Shown here in pieces: positions 25,356 to 35,083 of a stretch of DNA of 64,000 bases. The notes below the pieces were generated by a model. That model did not search any database. It was not told where the DNA came from and was given only the letters and a program-made list of their open reading frames with translations. The position numbers were made by a program, and so were the translations under genes. This DNA is from Serratia nematodiphila DZ0503SBS1. Lineage in GTDB: Bacteria > Pseudomonadota > Gammaproteobacteria > Enterobacterales > Enterobacteriaceae. The stretch spans positions 4,216,001-4,280,000 of the forward strand of contig NZ_JPUX01000001.1 of assembly GCF_000738675.1 (NCBI RefSeq), in the 5' to 3' direction. Positions within the stretch are counted from its first letter, which is position 1, and each line of letters starts with the position of its first letter.

Positions 25356-26021
25356 ATGAAATTTGGTCTGGTGGTTGCGGCGTTGCTCAGCATCAGTATG
25401 CCTGCCGCGGCTACGACCCTGAAACTCTCCCCGGACATCGACCTGCTGGTGGTCGACGGCAAGAAAATGACAGGTTCGTTGTTAAAAGGTGCCGACAGCC
25501 TTGAACTGGATGGCGGGCAGCACCAGTTGCTGTTTAAAGTGACCAAAACCGTACGTTCCGGCCAGCATACACAGGCCTATACCTCCCTGCCGCTGGTTGC
25601 CAGCTTCAATACGCAAAAGATCAGCCAAGTGGCGATCGAGCTGCCGCGCATCGAGAACGATCGTGATGCGCAACGCTTTGACAGAACGTTAAATTATCTG
25701 GTGGTCGATAAAGACGGCAACGCCTTGCCATTCCGGCATGATGCGCTGCATCCCGACAGCGTCACCTTCAATACCGATTTGGAAAAGGTGATGACCGATT
25801 ACAACCGCCAGAACCGCCCGGCCTCCGTTCCGGCCTTTGTGCAGGCGAACGCAGGCAATCCCTCAACCCCCGCGTTGGCCGGCGCGCCGCTGAATGCCCC
25901 GACGGTGACGTTGAAAGGTGAAAACGTGTCGGAACAGATGTTGCAATACTGGTTCCAACAGGCCGACAAGGAAACACAGAAGCGCTTCCTGCGCTGGGCC
26001 AATAAACAACCGATTCGCTGA
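25356..26021 (+). CDS. csgI: YccT/CsgI, DUF2057 periplasmic curli inhibitor-like protein
   Basis: 221 residues. Signal peptide about 1-20 (ending PAAA) and mature protein beginning TTLKLSPDIDLLVVDGKKM, the DUF2057 pattern. In E. coli YccT (CsgI) slows polymerisation of the curli subunit in the periplasm. No csg genes are in this window, so the role in this organism may be broader. Two adjacent ATGs occur (25353, 25356); AAGGAG at 25345-25350 is better placed for 25356. Position between yccU and mgsA matches E. coli. Confidence 0.88.
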   Translation: MKFGLVVAALLSISMPAAATTLKLSPDIDLLVVDGKKMTGSLLKGADSLELDGGQHQLLFKVTKTVRSGQHTQAYTSLPLVASFNTQKISQVAIELPRIENDRDAQRFDRTLNYLVVDKDGNALPFRHDALHPDSVTFNTDLEKVMTDYNRQNRPASVPAFVQANAGNPSTPALAGAPLNAPTVTLKGENVSEQMLQYWFQQADKETQKRFLRWANKQPIR

Positions 26022-26145
26022 TCCCTCCCGGCGTCTTTCCCCGCAAAGGCGCCTTTTCTTCGCATTTTCAGGCGCAAACGCTAGGCAGTGAAAAACAGTT
26101 TCAGTAATCTGTCGCACATCCCCCCGATTAGCGAAGGACACCGAG

Positions 26146-26604
26146 ATGGAATTGACTACCCGCACTATCGCCGCGCGCAAACACATTGCGCTGGTGGCGC
26201 ACGATCACCGCAAACAGGCCCTGTTGGAGTGGGTAGAAAGCCACAAGGCTATTCTGACGCAGCATCAGCTTTACGCCACCGGTACGACCGGCAACCTGAT
26301 CCAGCGCGCCAGCGGCATTCCCGTCACCAGCATGCTGAGTGGCCCGATGGGCGGCGATCAGCAGGTTGGCGCACTGATTGCGGAAGGCAAGATAGACATG
26401 CTGATCTTCTTCTGGGATCCGTTGAACGCGGTGCCGCACGATCCGGACGTGAAGGCGCTGCTACGGCTGGCGACCGTATGGAATATTCCGGTGGCCACCA
26501 ACCGCTCGACCGCGGACTTTCTGATCGACTCTCCGCTGTTCAAAAGCGAGGTGGAGATCGCTATTCCCGACTATCAGCGCTACCTGCAAGACCGCCTGCA
26601 GTAG
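26146..26604 (+). CDS. mgsA: Methylglyoxal synthase
   Basis: 152 residues. The MGS-like phosphate-binding fold shows [11 protein letters not shown] (about 17-27), ATGTTGNL (about 45-52) and [14 protein letters not shown], with the catalytic Asp near 71. It converts dihydroxyacetone phosphate to methylglyoxal and phosphate, relieving sugar-phosphate stress. It starts with AAGGA 10 bases upstream. It is convergent with helD. Confidence 0.97.
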   Translation: MELTTRTIAARKHIALVAHDHRKQALLEWVESHKAILTQHQLYATGTTGNLIQRASGIPVTSMLSGPMGGDQQVGALIAEGKIDMLIFFWDPLNAVPHDPDVKALLRLATVWNIPVATNRSTADFLIDSPLFKSEVEIAIPDYQRYLQDRLQ

Positions 26605-26643
26605 TCCTCACGGCCTGGCTGCCGCCAGCCGCCAGGCCCGAGC

Positions 26644-28698
26644 TCACGGTTTTTTCTGCACCGGTACGCCAAGATCCTGCAGGTGTTCAACGAATACCGA
26701 AGGGTGCTCACGATCCTGCAACAGCCATACCTGATGTTTAGCGCGAGTTAACGCGACATACAGCAGACGGCGTTCTTCGGCATCCGGGAAATCCTCCGGC
26801 CGCGGCAGTAGCACCTCTTCCAACACCGACTCGCGCGCCACGGCGGGGAAACCGTCACGCCCCTCATGCAAACCGGCAATGATGACGTATTCCGCCTGTT
26901 GCCCCTTGCTGGCGTGGATGGTCATAAACTCCAGATTCAGTTTAGGCCAGCGGGTGGCCGCTTTCGCCAACGCTTCCGGTTTCAGATGATGGTAACGCGC
27001 CAGCACCAGAATGCGTTCATCCGGCTTGGCGTAGCCGCTCAGCTTGTCCAGTAAGGGTTCCAACTGCTCGTGCGGCAGGATCACCACCGACTTTTTATTG
27101 CCCTTGCTCAGGCTGTTGAGCGGTTTTTTCAGCTGGTGCGGATTCTGCTGCACGAACCGGTTGGCCACCTCGCCGATACGTTCGTTGAAGCGATAAGTCG
27201 TGTCCAGCGCGCACTGCGCCCCTTCGCCGAAGTGGGTGGCAAAAGCCGTGGTTAACGTCAACTCTGCGCCACTGAAGCGATAAATCGCCTGCCAGTCATC
27301 CCCCACCGCAAACAGGCAGGTCTGCTTGTTCTGTCGGCGCAATGCCGCCAGCAATAACGCACGCTGCGGTGAGATATCCTGAAATTCGTCGACCAGAATA
27401 TGTTTCCACGGGCTGACGAAGCGCCCCTTGTCGAGAATGTTGACTGCCTGATGGATCAGGCCGGAGAAGTCTACCGCCCCTTCCTCTTTCAAGGCGCTTT
27501 TCCAGGCTTTCAGCAGCGGCGCCATCAGCCGGATGCGTTTTGAAAACAGATCGCGGATTTCTTCATCCGCCTGCTCAATCATTTCCGCCTGGCTGCCGCC
27601 GTGCATGCGCATCAGCCCCAACCAGCGTTCCAACCGGCTTGCCATGCGATCCGCCAGGCGCTTATCCTGCCAGAAGTCGCCTTCCGGCACTTCCCATTCC
27701 AGCTCTTCGGTCAACCATTGACGCCACCCCTTGGCCTGGGCTTTCTTCTCCGAGCACTGTTGGCGCCAATGGGTGATCAGCAGCGCTTTGCGCGCGTTGG
27801 CATCGGTTTCCAACCGGCTGATGGCCGGCGCTTTGCGGCTGCCTTGTTGAATGATTTGCAGCGCCAAGGCATGGAAGGTCTTGGCCTGAATACCGACATC
27901 GCCCAAACGTTCTTTGATGCGGTCGTTCATCTCGCCGGCGGCCTGGCGGCCGAACGCCAACAGCAAGATTTGCCCCGGCTCCGCCTCCTGACGGCGCAGC
28001 AGCCAGCCGGCGCGCGCCACCAGCACCGACGTTTTGCCGCTGCCGGCGCCGGCCAACACCAGCACGGAATCCTCGCCATTGACCACCGCCCGGCTCTGGG
28101 CGTCGTTGAGCGGCGAGCTCTCGACGGTCTGGAAGAAGTCGTGATGTTGCTCCAGCATGCGATCGGTCCACTGCCGGTTGCGTTGTTCAACGCTGCGTTG
28201 CCCCTGCTGCAGCCATTGCAGACACAGATGGTAATCGGCCCGGCAGTTATCGAATTCATCCAGGCGCGCTACCGGCATCGGCAGCGCGGAGAAAGCCTCA
28301 CGAATTTGCTGCTGCAGCTTGCCCAGCTCAGACTTTTTGAACCATTTATCTTGCTGCTCAATGCGCTGAATCTGCGCCACCTGCTGTTGCAGCACGCCGG
28401 CGCTGACCTCACTCATTTCGGCGCTCCAGTGCTGCCACGCCTGCTGCAGATAGTGATAAAAACGCTGCGTTTCCTGCCATTCAGTGCCGTGCAGCCGCAC
28501 CACTTTTTCGTCCGGCAATTCAAATTCCAGCTCGCCCCAGACGATGCCGCGCTTGCACCTGACCTGAATCAGTTGATTGAAGGGGATCAGGTATTCATGT
28601 TTTTCCCCGCTCACCTCAACGCCGGCGTGCAGCAACCGCACGCGGTTATAAGGGTGCTGAGCCAGGTGTTTCCCCAGCGATGTCGCTTTAAGTTCCAT
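26644..28698 (-). CDS. helD: DNA helicase IV
   Basis: 684 residues, a UvrD/Rep-like superfamily 1 helicase. An N-terminal extension (about 1-190) is specific to helicase IV. Walker A is GAGSGKTSVLVARA (about 218-231), Walker B ILVDEFQDISPQRA, and motif VI LLYVALTRAK near the C-terminus. ATP-driven 3'-5' unwinding, with a role in recombination. Divergent from yccF. Confidence 0.96.
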   Translation of the reverse strand: MELKATSLGKHLAQHPYNRVRLLHAGVEVSGEKHEYLIPFNQLIQVRCKRGIVWGELEFELPDEKVVRLHGTEWQETQRFYHYLQQAWQHWSAEMSEVSAGVLQQQVAQIQRIEQQDKWFKKSELGKLQQQIREAFSALPMPVARLDEFDNCRADYHLCLQWLQQGQRSVEQRNRQWTDRMLEQHHDFFQTVESSPLNDAQSRAVVNGEDSVLVLAGAGSGKTSVLVARAGWLLRRQEAEPGQILLLAFGRQAAGEMNDRIKERLGDVGIQAKTFHALALQIIQQGSRKAPAISRLETDANARKALLITHWRQQCSEKKAQAKGWRQWLTEELEWEVPEGDFWQDKRLADRMASRLERWLGLMRMHGGSQAEMIEQADEEIRDLFSKRIRLMAPLLKAWKSALKEEGAVDFSGLIHQAVNILDKGRFVSPWKHILVDEFQDISPQRALLLAALRRQNKQTCLFAVGDDWQAIYRFSGAELTLTTAFATHFGEGAQCALDTTYRFNERIGEVANRFVQQNPHQLKKPLNSLSKGNKKSVVILPHEQLEPLLDKLSGYAKPDERILVLARYHHLKPEALAKAATRWPKLNLEFMTIHASKGQQAEYVIIAGLHEGRDGFPAVARESVLEEVLLPRPEDFPDAEERRLLYVALTRAKHQVWLLQDREHPSVFVEHLQDLGVPVQKKP

Positions 28699-28864
28699 AT
28701 CGTCGCGCCATGACTATGTTGAGAGTAAATAACGGATATCTGCCAGTTTACCTGCGATAAGCAGTGGCACTCTAGCGCTAAAAAAAGGGTAGAATAGATT
28801 TTGCGTTTTTATCGTGAATACGCCCGCATCGCGGTTTGGCTATCATTAGAGCAGAATGACGTCT

Positions 28865-29317
28865 ATGCGTACTGTACTGAATATTCTTAATTTTGTGTTG
28901 GGCGGTTTCTTCACCACGCTAGGCTGGCTCATTGCTACGGTGTTCAGCGTGCTGCTGGTCATCACGCTGCCGCTCACTCGCTCCTGCTGGGAAATCACCA
29001 AGCTGTCGCTGGTGCCGTTCGGCAACGAGGCGATACATGTCGATGAACTGTACCCGGAGAAAAGCAATGCGCTGCTCTCCGCCGGCGGCTCACTGCTCAA
29101 CATTATCTGGCTGGTGCTGTTCGGCTGGTGGCTGTGCCTGTCACACATCGCCGCCGGTATCGTGCAATGCGTTTCAATCATCGGCATTCCGGTCGGTATC
29201 GCCAATTTCAAAATAGCCGCCATCGCGCTATGGCCGGTGGGGCGCCGCGTCGTCTCGGTAGAAATGGCTCAGCAAGCGCGTATTGAGAATGCTCGCCGCC
29301 ACTATCATCAGCGTTAA
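28865..29317 (+). CDS. yccF: YccF inner-membrane protein
   Basis: 150 residues, beginning MRTVLNILNFVLGGF as in E. coli YccF. It contains two copies of the YccF domain, with LPLTRSCWEITKLSLVPFGN (about 38-57) and IPVGIANFKIAAIALWPVGR (about 112-131), each a hydrophobic hairpin. Function is unknown. A start at 28856 (MTSM) is possible. It is 26 bases before yccS and probably in one transcript. Confidence 0.92.
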   Translation: MRTVLNILNFVLGGFFTTLGWLIATVFSVLLVITLPLTRSCWEITKLSLVPFGNEAIHVDELYPEKSNALLSAGGSLLNIIWLVLFGWWLCLSHIAAGIVQCVSIIGIPVGIANFKIAAIALWPVGRRVVSVEMAQQARIENARRHYHQR

Positions 29318-29343
29318 TTTTTTCTCCGTTTGAGGAGTTTTTT

Positions 29344-31479
29344 GTGCTCTCTTTTGCACCCGCAGTACGTCGTTATACCTACAACAGCAATCTGCTGTAC
29401 CACCTGCGCATTCTTATTGCGCTGATCGGCACCACCGCCGTTCCCTGGTGGCTGGGCATTCCCAAGCTGACTATCCCGCTGACGCTGGGCGTGGTGGCGG
29501 CGGCACTGACCGATTTGGACGACCGCCTGGCCGGCAGGTTACGCAACCTGCTGATCACGTTGGTGTGCTTCTTTGTCGCCTCCGCTTCAATCGAGCTGCT
29601 GTTTCCCTATCCCTGGTTGTTCGCCCTTGGCTTAACCACCTCAACCTGCGGTTTTATCCTGCTGGGCGCCTTAGGGCAACGTTACGCCACCATCGCCTTC
29701 GGCGCGCTGCTGATCGCGGTTTACACCATGCTCGGCACCGCCATGTACGATGCCTGGTATCAGCAACCGCTGCTGTTGGTGATCGGCGCGCTGTGGTATA
29801 ACCTGCTGACGCTGGCGGGCCACCTGCTGTTCCCTATCCGCCCGCTGCAAGAGAACCTGGCGCGCTGCTACGAGCAACTGGCCAACTATCTGGATGCCAA
29901 GGCCAACCTGTTCGATCCCGACGCCGAACGCGACGCCGACCTGCCATGGATGGATGTCGCGATGGCCAACAGCGCGTTGGTCGCGTTGCTGAACCAGACC
30001 AAAGCCTCGCTGCTGACGCGCCTGAAAGGCGATCGCGGCCAACGCGGCACCCGCCGCACCTTGCACTACTATTTTGTCGCGCAGGATATCCACGAACGCG
30101 CCAGCTCTTCCCATGTTCAGTACCACGCGCTCAGCCGGCAATTCCGTCACAGCGATATTTTATTCCGCTTCCAGCGTTTGCTGAGCATGCAGGCGCGCGC
30201 CTGCCGCCAGCTGGCACAATCGATCCTGCTGCGGCAAAAATACCAGCACAACCCGCGTTTTGAGCCAGCCTTCAGCCGCATTCAGGAGGCCTTGGCACGC
30301 ATAACCGAAACCCAGGGCAATTCAGAGCAAACCAAAGCGCTGGCGCACCTGCTGAAAAACCTGCATGCGATCGATGCGCAGCTGGCCAATATCGAGTCAG
30401 AGCAGACGCTGGCCAGCGGGCAGGCGGAAGAGAACAGCCTGGCCGACGATCGCTTAACCGGCTGGAGCGACATCCGACTGCGCATCAGCCGCCATTTGAC
30501 GCCGCAGTCTGCCCTGTTCCGCCATGCGATCCGCATGTCGGTAGTGCTGTGCGTGGGTTACGCCTTCATCCAGTTCACCGGCATGCAACACGGTTACTGG
30601 ATCCTGTTGACCAGCCTGTTCGTCTGCCAACCGAACTACAACGCGACCCGCCGGCGCCTGGCGCTGCGCATCATCGGCACTCTGGCCGGTATCCTGATCG
30701 GCCTGCCAATCCTCTATTTCGTGCCTTCCGTAGAAGGACAACTGGTGTTGATCGTCATCACCGGTGTCCTGTTCTTCGCTTTTCGCACCGTACAGTATGC
30801 CCATGCAACGATGTTCATCACGCTGCTTGTGTTGCTGTGCTTTAACCTGTTGGGTGAAGGTTTCGAAGTAGCAGCCCCGCGCGTTTACGATACCTTGTTG
30901 GGTTGCGCCATCGCCTGGGCGGCGGTCAGCTTTATCTGGCCGGACTGGAAATTCCGCCAGCTGCCGGCGGTGGTGGATAAAACGCTGAATGCCAACTGTC
31001 GCTATCTGGACGCCATTCTGGTGCAATATCATCAGGGTAAGGATAACGGGCTCGCTTACCGCATCGCGCGGCGAGATGCCCACAACAGCGATGCAGAACT
31101 GGCTTCGGTCATCTCCAACATGTCCGCCGATCCCAAGGCCGACAAGGAGTTGCAGGAAGCCGCCTTCCGTCTGCTCTGCCTGAACCACACTCTCCTGAGT
31201 TATATCTCGGCGTTGGGGGCGCACCGCGAGCGGTTGAATACCCCTGCCACACTCGATCTGCTCAATGATGCCGTGTGTTACGTGGACGGCGCCTTGCATC
31301 AGGAAGAACGGAACAGCCAGCGTATTGCGCAAGCGCTGGAACAGCTGGCGGAGCGCATTCGCGCAGCCGTTCCGGAACCTGAAAGCAAAGAACAGTTGGT
31401 TTTGCAGCAGGTGGGGCTAATGCTCGAGCTGCTGCCGGAACTCACCGCACTCCATACCCAAATCAATAAGGCAACCTAA
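29344..31479 (+). CDS. yccS: YccS, FUSC-family inner-membrane transporter
   Basis: 711 residues from a GTG start preceded by TGAGGAG. Two membrane blocks (about 20-150 and 395-520), each with several helices, are separated and followed by cytosolic helical regions. The FUSC motif QPNYNATRRRLALRIIGTLA (about 430-449) is present. Related to aromatic-acid efflux protein AaeB and YhfK; substrate is unknown. Confidence 0.93.
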   Translation: MLSFAPAVRRYTYNSNLLYHLRILIALIGTTAVPWWLGIPKLTIPLTLGVVAAALTDLDDRLAGRLRNLLITLVCFFVASASIELLFPYPWLFALGLTTSTCGFILLGALGQRYATIAFGALLIAVYTMLGTAMYDAWYQQPLLLVIGALWYNLLTLAGHLLFPIRPLQENLARCYEQLANYLDAKANLFDPDAERDADLPWMDVAMANSALVALLNQTKASLLTRLKGDRGQRGTRRTLHYYFVAQDIHERASSSHVQYHALSRQFRHSDILFRFQRLLSMQARACRQLAQSILLRQKYQHNPRFEPAFSRIQEALARITETQGNSEQTKALAHLLKNLHAIDAQLANIESEQTLASGQAEENSLADDRLTGWSDIRLRISRHLTPQSALFRHAIRMSVVLCVGYAFIQFTGMQHGYWILLTSLFVCQPNYNATRRRLALRIIGTLAGILIGLPILYFVPSVEGQLVLIVITGVLFFAFRTVQYAHATMFITLLVLLCFNLLGEGFEVAAPRVYDTLLGCAIAWAAVSFIWPDWKFRQLPAVVDKTLNANCRYLDAILVQYHQGKDNGLAYRIARRDAHNSDAELASVISNMSADPKADKELQEAAFRLLCLNHTLLSYISALGAHRERLNTPATLDLLNDAVCYVDGALHQEERNSQRIAQALEQLAERIRAAVPEPESKEQLVLQQVGLMLELLPELTALHTQINKAT

Positions 31480-31483
31480 TTAT

Positions 31484-32140
31484 TCAGGGCCCGCTCGATG
31501 GGCCCTGAACTACTGGCTCATGCCCATGGCGGCGCATAGCCATCGTATGATCGAACCAGCGTACCAGTTCGTTGCGCAATTCGGTCGGCAATGCCGCCTG
31601 ATGATAGCCGGCTAGCGCGCCGCCCAGCGACAGCAGCACGCGCAACCCCAGATTGGTCTGCTGTTGCAGCAGGCGAAGATAGCTACGTTTGGCGCCATGC
31701 AGCCGCAGGTCATAGGCATTGCGGATACCCGCTCGCCATAGCAAGCGCTCCATGTTGACATCTATATTTGGCAACGCCTTCAATCTGCCGTGATCGCCGG
31801 CCTTGAGCCGCTGCTCTCGGCGCGCTTCCCTGATGGCCTGCCAGGCCAACCCTACCAGCTCGTTGCGTTCCCGCCACAGCGACTCGTCAACCCAGTAATA
31901 GCGCAAGGTGATGGGCACACCGCGCTTGGAATAGACCATATTGACCATGCCCCGGGCGCGAAAGGCCGGTTCCATGCTCGCCGTAGCCCGCAAGTACAAT
32001 TCCCCTTCCGCTACTACCGCAAACATTATCCCTTCAGCCAGCAGCCCATAGCCGCCAAACTGTGATCGTGTTGTGATAGCGCCCAGCGCCGCAAAGCAAT
32101 TTTTAGCCTGCGCGATCCTTCTCGTCGACATCCTTTTCAT
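31484..32140 (-). CDS. sxy: Competence regulator Sxy/TfoX
   Basis: 218 residues. TfoX N-terminal domain (about 10-105, RSQFGGYGLLAEGIMFAVVA) and C-terminal domain (about 120-200, LPNIDVNMERLLWRAGIRNA). Sxy acts with CRP at CRP-S sites to switch on competence and DNA-uptake genes. GGAGG six bases before the ATG makes this start secure. The gene is divergent from sulA and converges on yccS with 4 bases between them. Confidence 0.94.
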   Translation of the reverse strand: MKRMSTRRIAQAKNCFAALGAITTRSQFGGYGLLAEGIMFAVVAEGELYLRATASMEPAFRARGMVNMVYSKRGVPITLRYYWVDESLWRERNELVGLAWQAIREARREQRLKAGDHGRLKALPNIDVNMERLLWRAGIRNAYDLRLHGAKRSYLRLLQQQTNLGLRVLLSLGGALAGYHQAALPTELRNELVRWFDHTMAMRRHGHEPVVQGPSSGP

Positions 32141-32329
32141 AGCGTTCCTCCTTTTTAGGTTCTGGCCGTATTATTTCTCTCATCAATGAAAAAAGTAACG
32201 TGAACAACTAATTAGAAAAATACGCACTATCCGCCCGCCTGCCAATCACAAAAACCGCCAGTACAAAAAATGATCGCAATTATGCGAGCCGCTACGAAAA
32301 TTTGGGTTGATCTTATCCTAAATCAGAGA

Positions 32330-32349
32330 TACTGTATAAACATACAGTA
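32330..32349. promoter_or_regulatory. LexA (SOS) box of sulA
   Basis: TACTGTATAAACATACAGTA: CTGT at 32332-32335, an 8-base spacer, and ACAG at 32344-32347, with flanking TA on both sides. It lies 20 bases before the sulA start codon, as expected for this SOS gene. Confidence 0.95.
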
Positions 32350-32369
32350 ACACGACGGGCGGGAACTTT

Positions 32370-32876
32370 ATGCGTACTCAATCACTCTACCAACCTCATT
32401 TCGGCCATGGCTCTTATACAACGCGCAATGTTGCGAAGAACACGGATATCGGCAAAGAGAATGGCTTGATCAGTGAACTTGTTTACAACGAGCGCCAGCC
32501 CGCAGTGGCCCAATTACTGTTGCCCCTGCTGCTGCAATTGGGCAAGCAGTCTCGCTGGCTTCTGTGGCTGACGCCGCAGCAAAAATTAAGCAAGCAATGG
32601 CTGCAGCAATCCGGCCTGCCTGTAGATAAAATGGTGCAATTGAGCCAGATCAGCCCGGTGAATACGGTCGAGGCTATGGAAAAAGCGCTGCAAACGGGAA
32701 ATTACAGCGTAGTTCTCGGCTGGTTGCCCGAGCTAACGGAGGAGGATCGTCTAAAATTAAGACGTGCGGCAGAATTGGGTAATGCCTATGGGTTTATCAT
32801 GCGCCCTCAACGTGACATTAGCCCGACTCCCGGACACTGTTCCACCCTAAAAATTCACTCTTCTTTGTATCATTAA
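32370..32876 (+). CDS. sulA: SOS cell-division inhibitor SulA
   Basis: 168 residues. The conserved core [20 protein letters not shown] (about 37-56) followed by [20 protein letters not shown] is the FtsZ-binding region, and the C-terminal tail ends in LKIHSSLYH, recognised by Lon in E. coli SulA. It blocks FtsZ polymerisation after DNA damage. GGGCGGGAAC precedes the ATG. It lies upstream of ompA as in E. coli. Confidence 0.96.
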   Translation: MRTQSLYQPHFGHGSYTTRNVAKNTDIGKENGLISELVYNERQPAVAQLLLPLLLQLGKQSRWLLWLTPQQKLSKQWLQQSGLPVDKMVQLSQISPVNTVEAMEKALQTGNYSVVLGWLPELTEEDRLKLRRAAELGNAYGFIMRPQRDISPTPGHCSTLKIHSSLYH

Positions 32877-33232
32877 GTAAATTTAGGATTTTTCCCATCA
32901 TTTTCGCACCCCCTAAGCGGAACCTTTGCGGGGGAAGGCAAAAAGCGAGTCCGGCTGCGGTTTGGCAGGCAAAAACGCTCGATGGATCGCCGCTTTTTTA
33001 GGCTAAGAATGTTAGCAAATATGTACGATTCCGCGTTTTTTTTTAGAGCCTTATCACATCACACTTGTAACTTTCGCGCCACGTTGTAGACTTTACATCG
33101 CCAAGGTTGCTCTATAACGTCAGAAAAACTGGCGAGTAACAAACGAGGGCTTAAACCTTGGCGAAGGAATTTAACCAAGGGCTTAAACAGCTTTAAAGCT
33201 CATTGCCTATTTGGATGATAACGAGGCGCAAA
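32877..33232 (+). promoter_or_regulatory. ompA upstream region: promoter and long 5' leader
   Basis: The promoter reads TTGTAA (33065-33070), a 16-base spacer, then TAGACT (33087-33092), matching the E. coli ompA promoter text (...GTTGTAGACTTTACATCGCC). Transcription would start near 33100, giving a leader of about 130 bases, the kind that makes ompA mRNA long-lived and a target of the MicA small RNA. The leader ends TTTGGATGATAACGAGGCGC, nearly identical to E. coli. Between sulA and 33060 no gene or clear terminator was found. Confidence 0.8.
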
Positions 33233-34312
33233 ATGAAAAAGACAGCTATCGCATTAGCAGTGGCACTGGCAGGTTTCGCTACCGTAGCGCAAGCCGCTCC
33301 AAAAGATAACACCTGGTACACCGGTGCTAAACTGGGCTGGTCCCAGTACCATGACACTGGTTTCTACGGCAACGGTTACCAGAACGGTATCGGCAACGGC
33401 CCAACCCATAAAGATCAGCTGGGTGCCGGCGCGTTCCTGGGCTACCAGGCAAACCAATACCTGGGCTTCGAGCTGGGCTATGACTGGCTCGGCCGCATGC
33501 CTTACAAAGGCAGCGTGAACAACGGTGCTTTCAAAGCGCAGGGCGTTCAACTGGCCGCTAAACTGAGCTACCCAATTGCTGACGATCTGGACATCTACAC
33601 TCGTCTGGGTGGTATGGTATGGCGTGCAGACTCCAAAGCTAACTACGGCCGTACTGGTCAGCGTCTGAGCGACCACGACACCGGCGTTTCTCCGCTGGCT
33701 GCTGTTGGTGTTGAATACGCACTGACCAAAAACTGGGCTACTCGCCTGGATTACCAGTTCGTAAGCAACATCGGTGACGCAGGTACCGTTGGCGCACGTC
33801 CAGACAACACCATGCTGAGCCTGGGCGTTTCTTACCGCTTCGGCCAGGATGACGTAGTTGCTCCAGCACCAGCTCCGGCTCCAGCTCCAGTTGTTGAAAC
33901 CAAGCGTTTCACTCTGAAGTCTGACGTGCTGTTCAACTTCAACAAATCTACTCTGAAAGCAGAAGGCCAGCAGGCTCTGGATCAGCTGTACACCCAGCTG
34001 AGCTCCATGGATCCTAAAGACGGCTCCGTAGTTGTTCTGGGTTACACCGACGCAGTTGGTTCTGACCAGTACAACCAGAAACTGTCTGAACAACGCGCAC
34101 AGAGCGTTGTTGACTACCTGGTCTCCAAAGGCATCCCGTCAGACAAAATCTCTGCACGTGGTATGGGTGAAGCAGATGCAGTTACAGGCAACACCTGTGG
34201 CTACAAATCTGGCCGCGCTACCAAAGCTCAGATCGCTTGCCTGGCACCAGATCGTCGCGTAGAGATCGAAGTTAAAGGTATCAAAGACGTTGTAACTCAG
34301 CCTCAGGGCTAA
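33233..34312 (+). CDS. ompA: Outer-membrane protein OmpA
   Basis: 359 residues. Signal peptide 1-21 (ending VAQA), eight-stranded beta-barrel about 22-200, a proline-rich hinge ([10 protein letters not shown], about 205-220) and a C-terminal OmpA-like peptidoglycan-binding domain containing [20 protein letters not shown]. The two late Cys residues (NTCGYKSG and IACLAPD) are conserved. It anchors the outer membrane to the cell wall. Codon usage is strongly biased, as in very highly expressed genes. Start 33233 matches [24 protein letters not shown] is 8 bases upstream. Confidence 0.98.
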   Translation: MKKTAIALAVALAGFATVAQAAPKDNTWYTGAKLGWSQYHDTGFYGNGYQNGIGNGPTHKDQLGAGAFLGYQANQYLGFELGYDWLGRMPYKGSVNNGAFKAQGVQLAAKLSYPIADDLDIYTRLGGMVWRADSKANYGRTGQRLSDHDTGVSPLAAVGVEYALTKNWATRLDYQFVSNIGDAGTVGARPDNTMLSLGVSYRFGQDDVVAPAPAPAPAPVVETKRFTLKSDVLFNFNKSTLKAEGQQALDQLYTQLSSMDPKDGSVVVLGYTDAVGSDQYNQKLSEQRAQSVVDYLVSKGIPSDKISARGMGEADAVTGNTCGYKSGRATKAQIACLAPDRRVEIEVKGIKDVVTQPQG

Positions 34313-34326
34313 GTTTACTCGCCTAA

Positions 34327-34358
34327 TAAAAAACCCCGCCAATGCGGGGTTTTTTTTC
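34327..34358 (+). terminator. Terminator of ompA
   Basis: CCCCGC-CAAT-GCGGGG (34334-34349) is preceded by A residues and followed by nine T residues. It lies 22 bases after the stop. Confidence 0.95.
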
Positions 34359-34414
34359 GTCCTCTTGTTGCCAGAACATTCAATGCCTGGCGCCATAGGG
34401 GCGTTCTCACGCGC

Positions 34415-34873
34415 TTACTTGGGATCTTTGCCAAGAATCGCCTTCAAGTCTTCTTTCAACGACGACATCTGGTTCGCATACTTTTCTTTGCGTTCAGCGT
34501 CTTCGATAAGCTGCACGACGGTTTCCGACAGCGTAACGCCACGGCGGCGCGCCAGGGCAGCCAATCGTTGCCAAACCAAAAACTCCAGATCGATAGATTT
34601 TTTACGCGTATGCTGATGTTCTGCGTTAAAATGACGTTTGCGGCGGGCGCGGATCGTTTGTTTCATCCGGTTATCCAGTTCCGGATTCATATGAGCGGCA
34701 ATCCATGCAAGTACCTTTACCGGCTCATTTTCCAGCTTCAGCAGCTCGTTAACCGCCTCCTGAGCAGCGCTGTTTTCAATGTAGCGGGTAATGAGTTCCC
34801 CTTCCCGATGCTTTTTCACCAGGTACTTCCATTTCCAACCGCTCTCCAGATTTTCCAGTTGCTGATATTTCAT
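34415..34873 (-). CDS. matP: MatP, Ter macrodomain organiser
   Basis: 152 residues beginning [20 protein letters not shown]. The C-terminal part has the ribbon-helix-helix segment [20 protein letters not shown] (about 94-113) followed by [15 protein letters not shown]. It binds matS sites in the terminus macrodomain, compacts it and links it to ZapB at mid-cell. Divergent from lonH. Confidence 0.96.
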   Translation of the reverse strand: MKYQQLENLESGWKWKYLVKKHREGELITRYIENSAAQEAVNELLKLENEPVKVLAWIAAHMNPELDNRMKQTIRARRKRHFNAEHQHTRKKSIDLEFLVWQRLAALARRRGVTLSETVVQLIEDAERKEKYANQMSSLKEDLKAILGKDPK

Positions 34874-35042
34874 CTTGAGCTCTTCAGTGACCGCGTAACT
34901 TCAAATAAGCATAACAGCTTTGCGCCGAATTTCCCCGGCAATTAAACCGTCTTTTAGACTGTTTTTTGCACAGTCACCGCGCGATGTCAAACTCCCTGAT
35001 GCCAACTGGCACTCCGCATGTATCAAGCCGCCGTTATTCTTG

Positions 35043-35048
35043 TATAAT
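35043..35048 (+). promoter_or_regulatory. Likely -10 element of lonH
   Basis: A perfect TATAAT at 35043-35048 is 36 bases before the TTG start codon. The -35 (about 35020) is a poor match, so this is a tentative promoter. Confidence 0.45.
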
Positions 35049-35083
35049 CGCCCTTTCCCTTTTTAACGATTGCATCTAACACT

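Noticed and set aside
27601..28713. A 370-codon open frame opposite helD
   Set aside because: Shadow frame; helicase motifs are all on the minus strand.
33254..34093. A 279-codon frame opposite ompA, and a 251-codon frame opposite ompF (63183-63938)
   Set aside because: Strong codon bias of these porin genes leaves the antisense frame open; no independent evidence.
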